Source of the DNA: Candidatus Bandiella numerosa
GTDB taxonomy: Bacteria; Pseudomonadota; Alphaproteobacteria; Rickettsiales; Midichloriaceae
Direction: 5' to 3'
DNA length: 64,000 nucleotides
NCBI RefSeq assembly: GCF_029981845.1
Contig: NZ_CP104164.1
Coordinates: forward strand, 1,240,001 to 1,304,000
The notes beneath the pieces are model-generated. The model had not been told where the DNA came from and searched no databases. It was given only the letters and a program-made list of their open reading frames with translations. Below, piece by piece: positions 61,911-64,000 of the stretch. Every line of letters begins with the position of its first letter. The stretch's first letter is position 1. A program made the translations under genes and the position numbers.

Positions 61911-64000
61911 CTAATCTTGTTTGATTCTAAATCTGAGGGAATTAAGTATTACTGTCAGAGAGGAAATTGACATAAAAATAGCAGCAATTATCGGATTGAC
62001 CTTACCCATCATCGCTAATGGGACTGCTAGACAGTTATAAATTATAGACAAAGTAAAATTTTGTTTTATTAATTTGACGTTTAATTTTGAGGCTTTAAAT
62101 ATCATTAAAATACTTAGTAAATTTCCATTATAAATTGCATCCGATACATCCTGGGAAATTGCAATGGAAGTTTTAGGTGAAATTGATGCATATGAGCCTT
62201 TTAATGCAACAGAATCATTAAGACCATCTCCTATCATTAACACTTTCTTTCCACACTCTGACAGCTCCTGTATGAAATGGTACTTTTGCTCATAATTTTT
62301 TTCACCAAAATAATTTTTGATATCTAACTCTTCAGCTACCTTCTTTACATTATATTTTTTATCTCCTGAAAGTAAAAATACCTCATATTTTGATTGCAAA
62401 GATTGCACAACCTGCTTAGCCTCACTTCTAAGTTTATCTTTAAAAATTAGCCTTTTTGGTATGTCATTACCTTTTTTGAACCAAACCTCTAAATAATTAT
62501 CCTCATTTTTCTGATCTCCTACATTACACCACAGTTTATTACCTAACCAAATTTCACTATTTTGATATTTTGTATATACCCCTCTTCCTTTTATTTCTTT
62601 TATGTCCAAATCTAAAATTGGAGCTTTGTAATTTTTCACAATAGCCTTACATAAAATATGTGCACTCTTTGAAGCCATAGATGCTATAAACAACTTTTCT
62701 TGATCATTAAATTCATCAAAATTTAATAACATAGGTTCACCATGCGTCAATGTCCCTGTTTTATCAAAAACAATCGTATCAACCAAATTAGCCCGTTCTA
62801 AAAAATCTGACTTTTTAATAAATATACCCTGTTTTATCAACTTAGAAAAAGCTATGATCTGAACCATGGGAACTGCAAGACCAACAGCACAAGGACATGT
62901 GATAATTAAAAGTGTAACAGCATTTAACGTAGCATTTATCACGCCAGTTTTTAACCAAATAATGAATGTGATAAGTGCCAGAAATATAATAGCTGGAGTA
63001 AAATACTGGGATAATTTATCTGCAATTTTAACAAATTTTGATTTATTTTTTTCAATATTTTCTACAAGCCTAACTATTTCAGATAATGTGGTTTTTTCAC
63101 CTGCATTTTTGGCTTTTATTTTTAGAGTATTATTGAGATTAATCGTCCCTGCATAAACTAAACAATCCTTCTTTGTGATTATTGAATTGCTTTCACCAGA
63201 TATTATGCTGTTGTCCACTTCGCTTTCACCTTCCACTACCACTCCATCTACAGGAAATTTTTCCCCCGCCCTAACTAACACTAAATCATTTTGCTTTACT
63301 GATTTTGCAGATACACTTATTATGCCACCATCTTTTATTATATTTGCAACGCTCGGCTGCTGAAACATAATGTTTCTTATATTAGATTTTGCATTATTTC
63401 TTGCTTTTAAGTCCAGATATCTCCCAACAAGCAATAAAAATGTCAAACTTGCTGAAGCATCGTAATAAACATATTCGCTCATTCTTATGGTTTCCTGAAC
63501 ACTGATTAAAAGCGTTGCTATGATACTAATTGAAATAGGAACATCAATATTTGTTCTGCCATTTCTTAAAGCTTTATATGAGGAAATCATAAAAATTCTA
63601 GAAGAATATATTATGGATGGTATTCCAATAACACCTGATACTATATGAAATATATATCTAAGATATTCTCCCATACTGTGATTATAGTTACCAATCCACA
63701 CTGCAAATGCAAAAGCCATAATTTGAGCTGATGCAAACCCTGAAACGGCAATGGCTTTCAATAATTCTTTTTCTTTAAGTGTCTCTTGGCCATCTAATAA
63801 TTTAATATCATAGGGTGAAATTTGATACCCTAAATTTAGAACCAAATTTGTTATCTCATTCACATTTATCACCTCACCTTTCCATACAATTTCCAACCTC
63901 CTAGTAGAAAGCGAAAATTTCACCGAGCTGACATAGTCTAGCGATTGCAGTGAATTTTCAATTAACCATACACAAGAACCACATACAATACCATCAACCA
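61911..64000 (-). CDS. ccoI: Copper-translocating P-type ATPase CcoI/FixI type (runs off the right edge)
   Basis: A P1B-type ATPase. The frame stays open to the window edge, so the N-terminus is missing; the GTG at 63923 is internal. The part at 63924-64000 encodes the metal-binding site CGSCVWLIEN, whose Trp-x-Ile-Glu pattern is typical of CcoI/FixI. Further motifs: ISGES (actuator), CPCAVGLAVP (membrane copper site), DKTGTLTHGEP (phosphorylation) and MIGDGLNDS (hinge). CcoI supplies copper for cbb3-type cytochrome oxidase, suggesting a micro-oxic respiratory branch. Its end faces the symporter-kinase gene with 1 bp between. Confidence 0.94.
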   Translation of the reverse strand, partial: VDGIVCGSCVWLIENSLQSLDYVSSVKFSLSTRRLEIVWKGEVINVNEITNLVLNLGYQISPYDIKLLDGQETLKEKELLKAIAVSGFASAQIMAFAFAVWIGNYNHSMGEYLRYIFHIVSGVIGIPSIIYSSRIFMISSYKALRNGRTNIDVPISISIIATLLISVQETIRMSEYVYYDASASLTFLLLVGRYLDLKARNNAKSNIRNIMFQQPSVANIIKDGGIISVSAKSVKQNDLVLVRAGEKFPVDGVVVEGESEVDNSIISGESNSIITKKDCLVYAGTINLNNTLKIKAKNAGEKTTLSEIVRLVENIEKNKSKFVKIADKLSQYFTPAIIFLALITFIIWLKTGVINATLNAVTLLIITCPCAVGLAVPMVQIIAFSKLIKQGIFIKKSDFLERANLVDTIVFDKTGTLTHGEPMLLNFDEFNDQEKLFIASMASKSAHILCKAIVKNYKAPILDLDIKEIKGRGVYTKYQNSEIWLGNKLWCNVGDQKNEDNYLEVWFKKGNDIPKRLIFKDKLRSEAKQVVQSLQSKYEVFLLSGDKKYNVKKVAEELDIKNYFGEKNYEQKYHFIQELSECGKKVLMIGDGLNDSVALKGSYASISPKTSIAISQDVSDAIYNGNLLSILMIFKASKLNVKLIKQNFTLSIIYNCLAVPLAMMGKVNPIIAAIFMSISSLTVILNSLRFRIKQD

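Overview
The window is strongly AT-rich and reads as the chromosome of an obligate intracellular alphaproteobacterium of the order Rickettsiales. The best fit is the Midichloriaceae. It carries a Rickettsiales-type type IV secretion operon (virB8-virB9-virB10-virB11 with sodB), scattered gene-transfer-agent (GTA) genes, an NAD-glutamate dehydrogenase of the large bacterial type, flagellar rod genes (flgB, flgC, fliE) and a CcoI/FixI copper ATPase of the cbb3-oxidase pathway. Flagella plus cbb3-type genes together are known from Midichloria-like Rickettsiales. No species is assigned. I saw no rRNA, no CRISPR and no intact insertion sequence.

Layout. 1-4.2 kb: partial glutamate dehydrogenase, an unassigned protein built of 16-residue repeats, and ispG. 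4.3-8.8 kb: minus-strand operon sodB-virB8-virB9-virB10-virB11, without virD4. 8.8-14.2 kb: plus-strand housekeeping genes (NDUFA9-like, tRNA-Thr, an OmpR-type regulator coupled to a PhzF-like enzyme, dCMP deaminase, acyl-CoA carboxylase alpha). 14.2-18.5 kb: an unassigned membrane protein, sugE, gyrB. 18.6-26.7 kb: an accessory island on the minus strand with four unassigned, partly paralogous proteins, an outer-membrane beta-barrel protein and remnants of a second barrel gene and of a GTA gene. 26.8-40.1 kb: GTA host-specificity gene, a YgjP-like peptidase, tRNA-Asp and tRNA-Val, dksA, pepA, lptG, a giant pentapeptide-repeat protein, and GTA genes gp12-gp13. 40-50 kb: a sodium/solute symporter, rpsU, ribE, an aldolase with flgB-flgC-fliE, ubiA, nuoC, a methyltransferase, DoxX, tatA and glyQ. 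50-57 kb: a broken gene, then the minus-strand run petC-ubiB and rpsF-rpsR-rplI-rpoZ-ccmD-ccmE-PAP2 phosphatase-ybeY. 57-64 kb: an unassigned protein, tRNA-Asn, xthA, a symporter/histidine-kinase fusion, and partial ccoI.

Genes running off both window edges (glutamate dehydrogenase at the left, ccoI at the right) were read through by hand. Two genes shorter than 60 codons (tatA and ccmD) were also recovered by hand.

The most interesting signals are: (1) a 32-bp promoter-like element upstream of three accessory genes, containing TATAAT and a near-match to the CtrA box TTAA-N7-TTAAC; (2) a 127-bp almost identical block and a shared C-terminal module in two otherwise different island proteins; (3) a duplication that carried the promoter element together with the 3' end of a GTA gene; (4) FlgC (and perhaps FlgB) rod proteins carrying Sec-type signal peptides; (5) a 33-bp identical hairpin element just downstream of ribE and xthA in the same gene-relative orientation.
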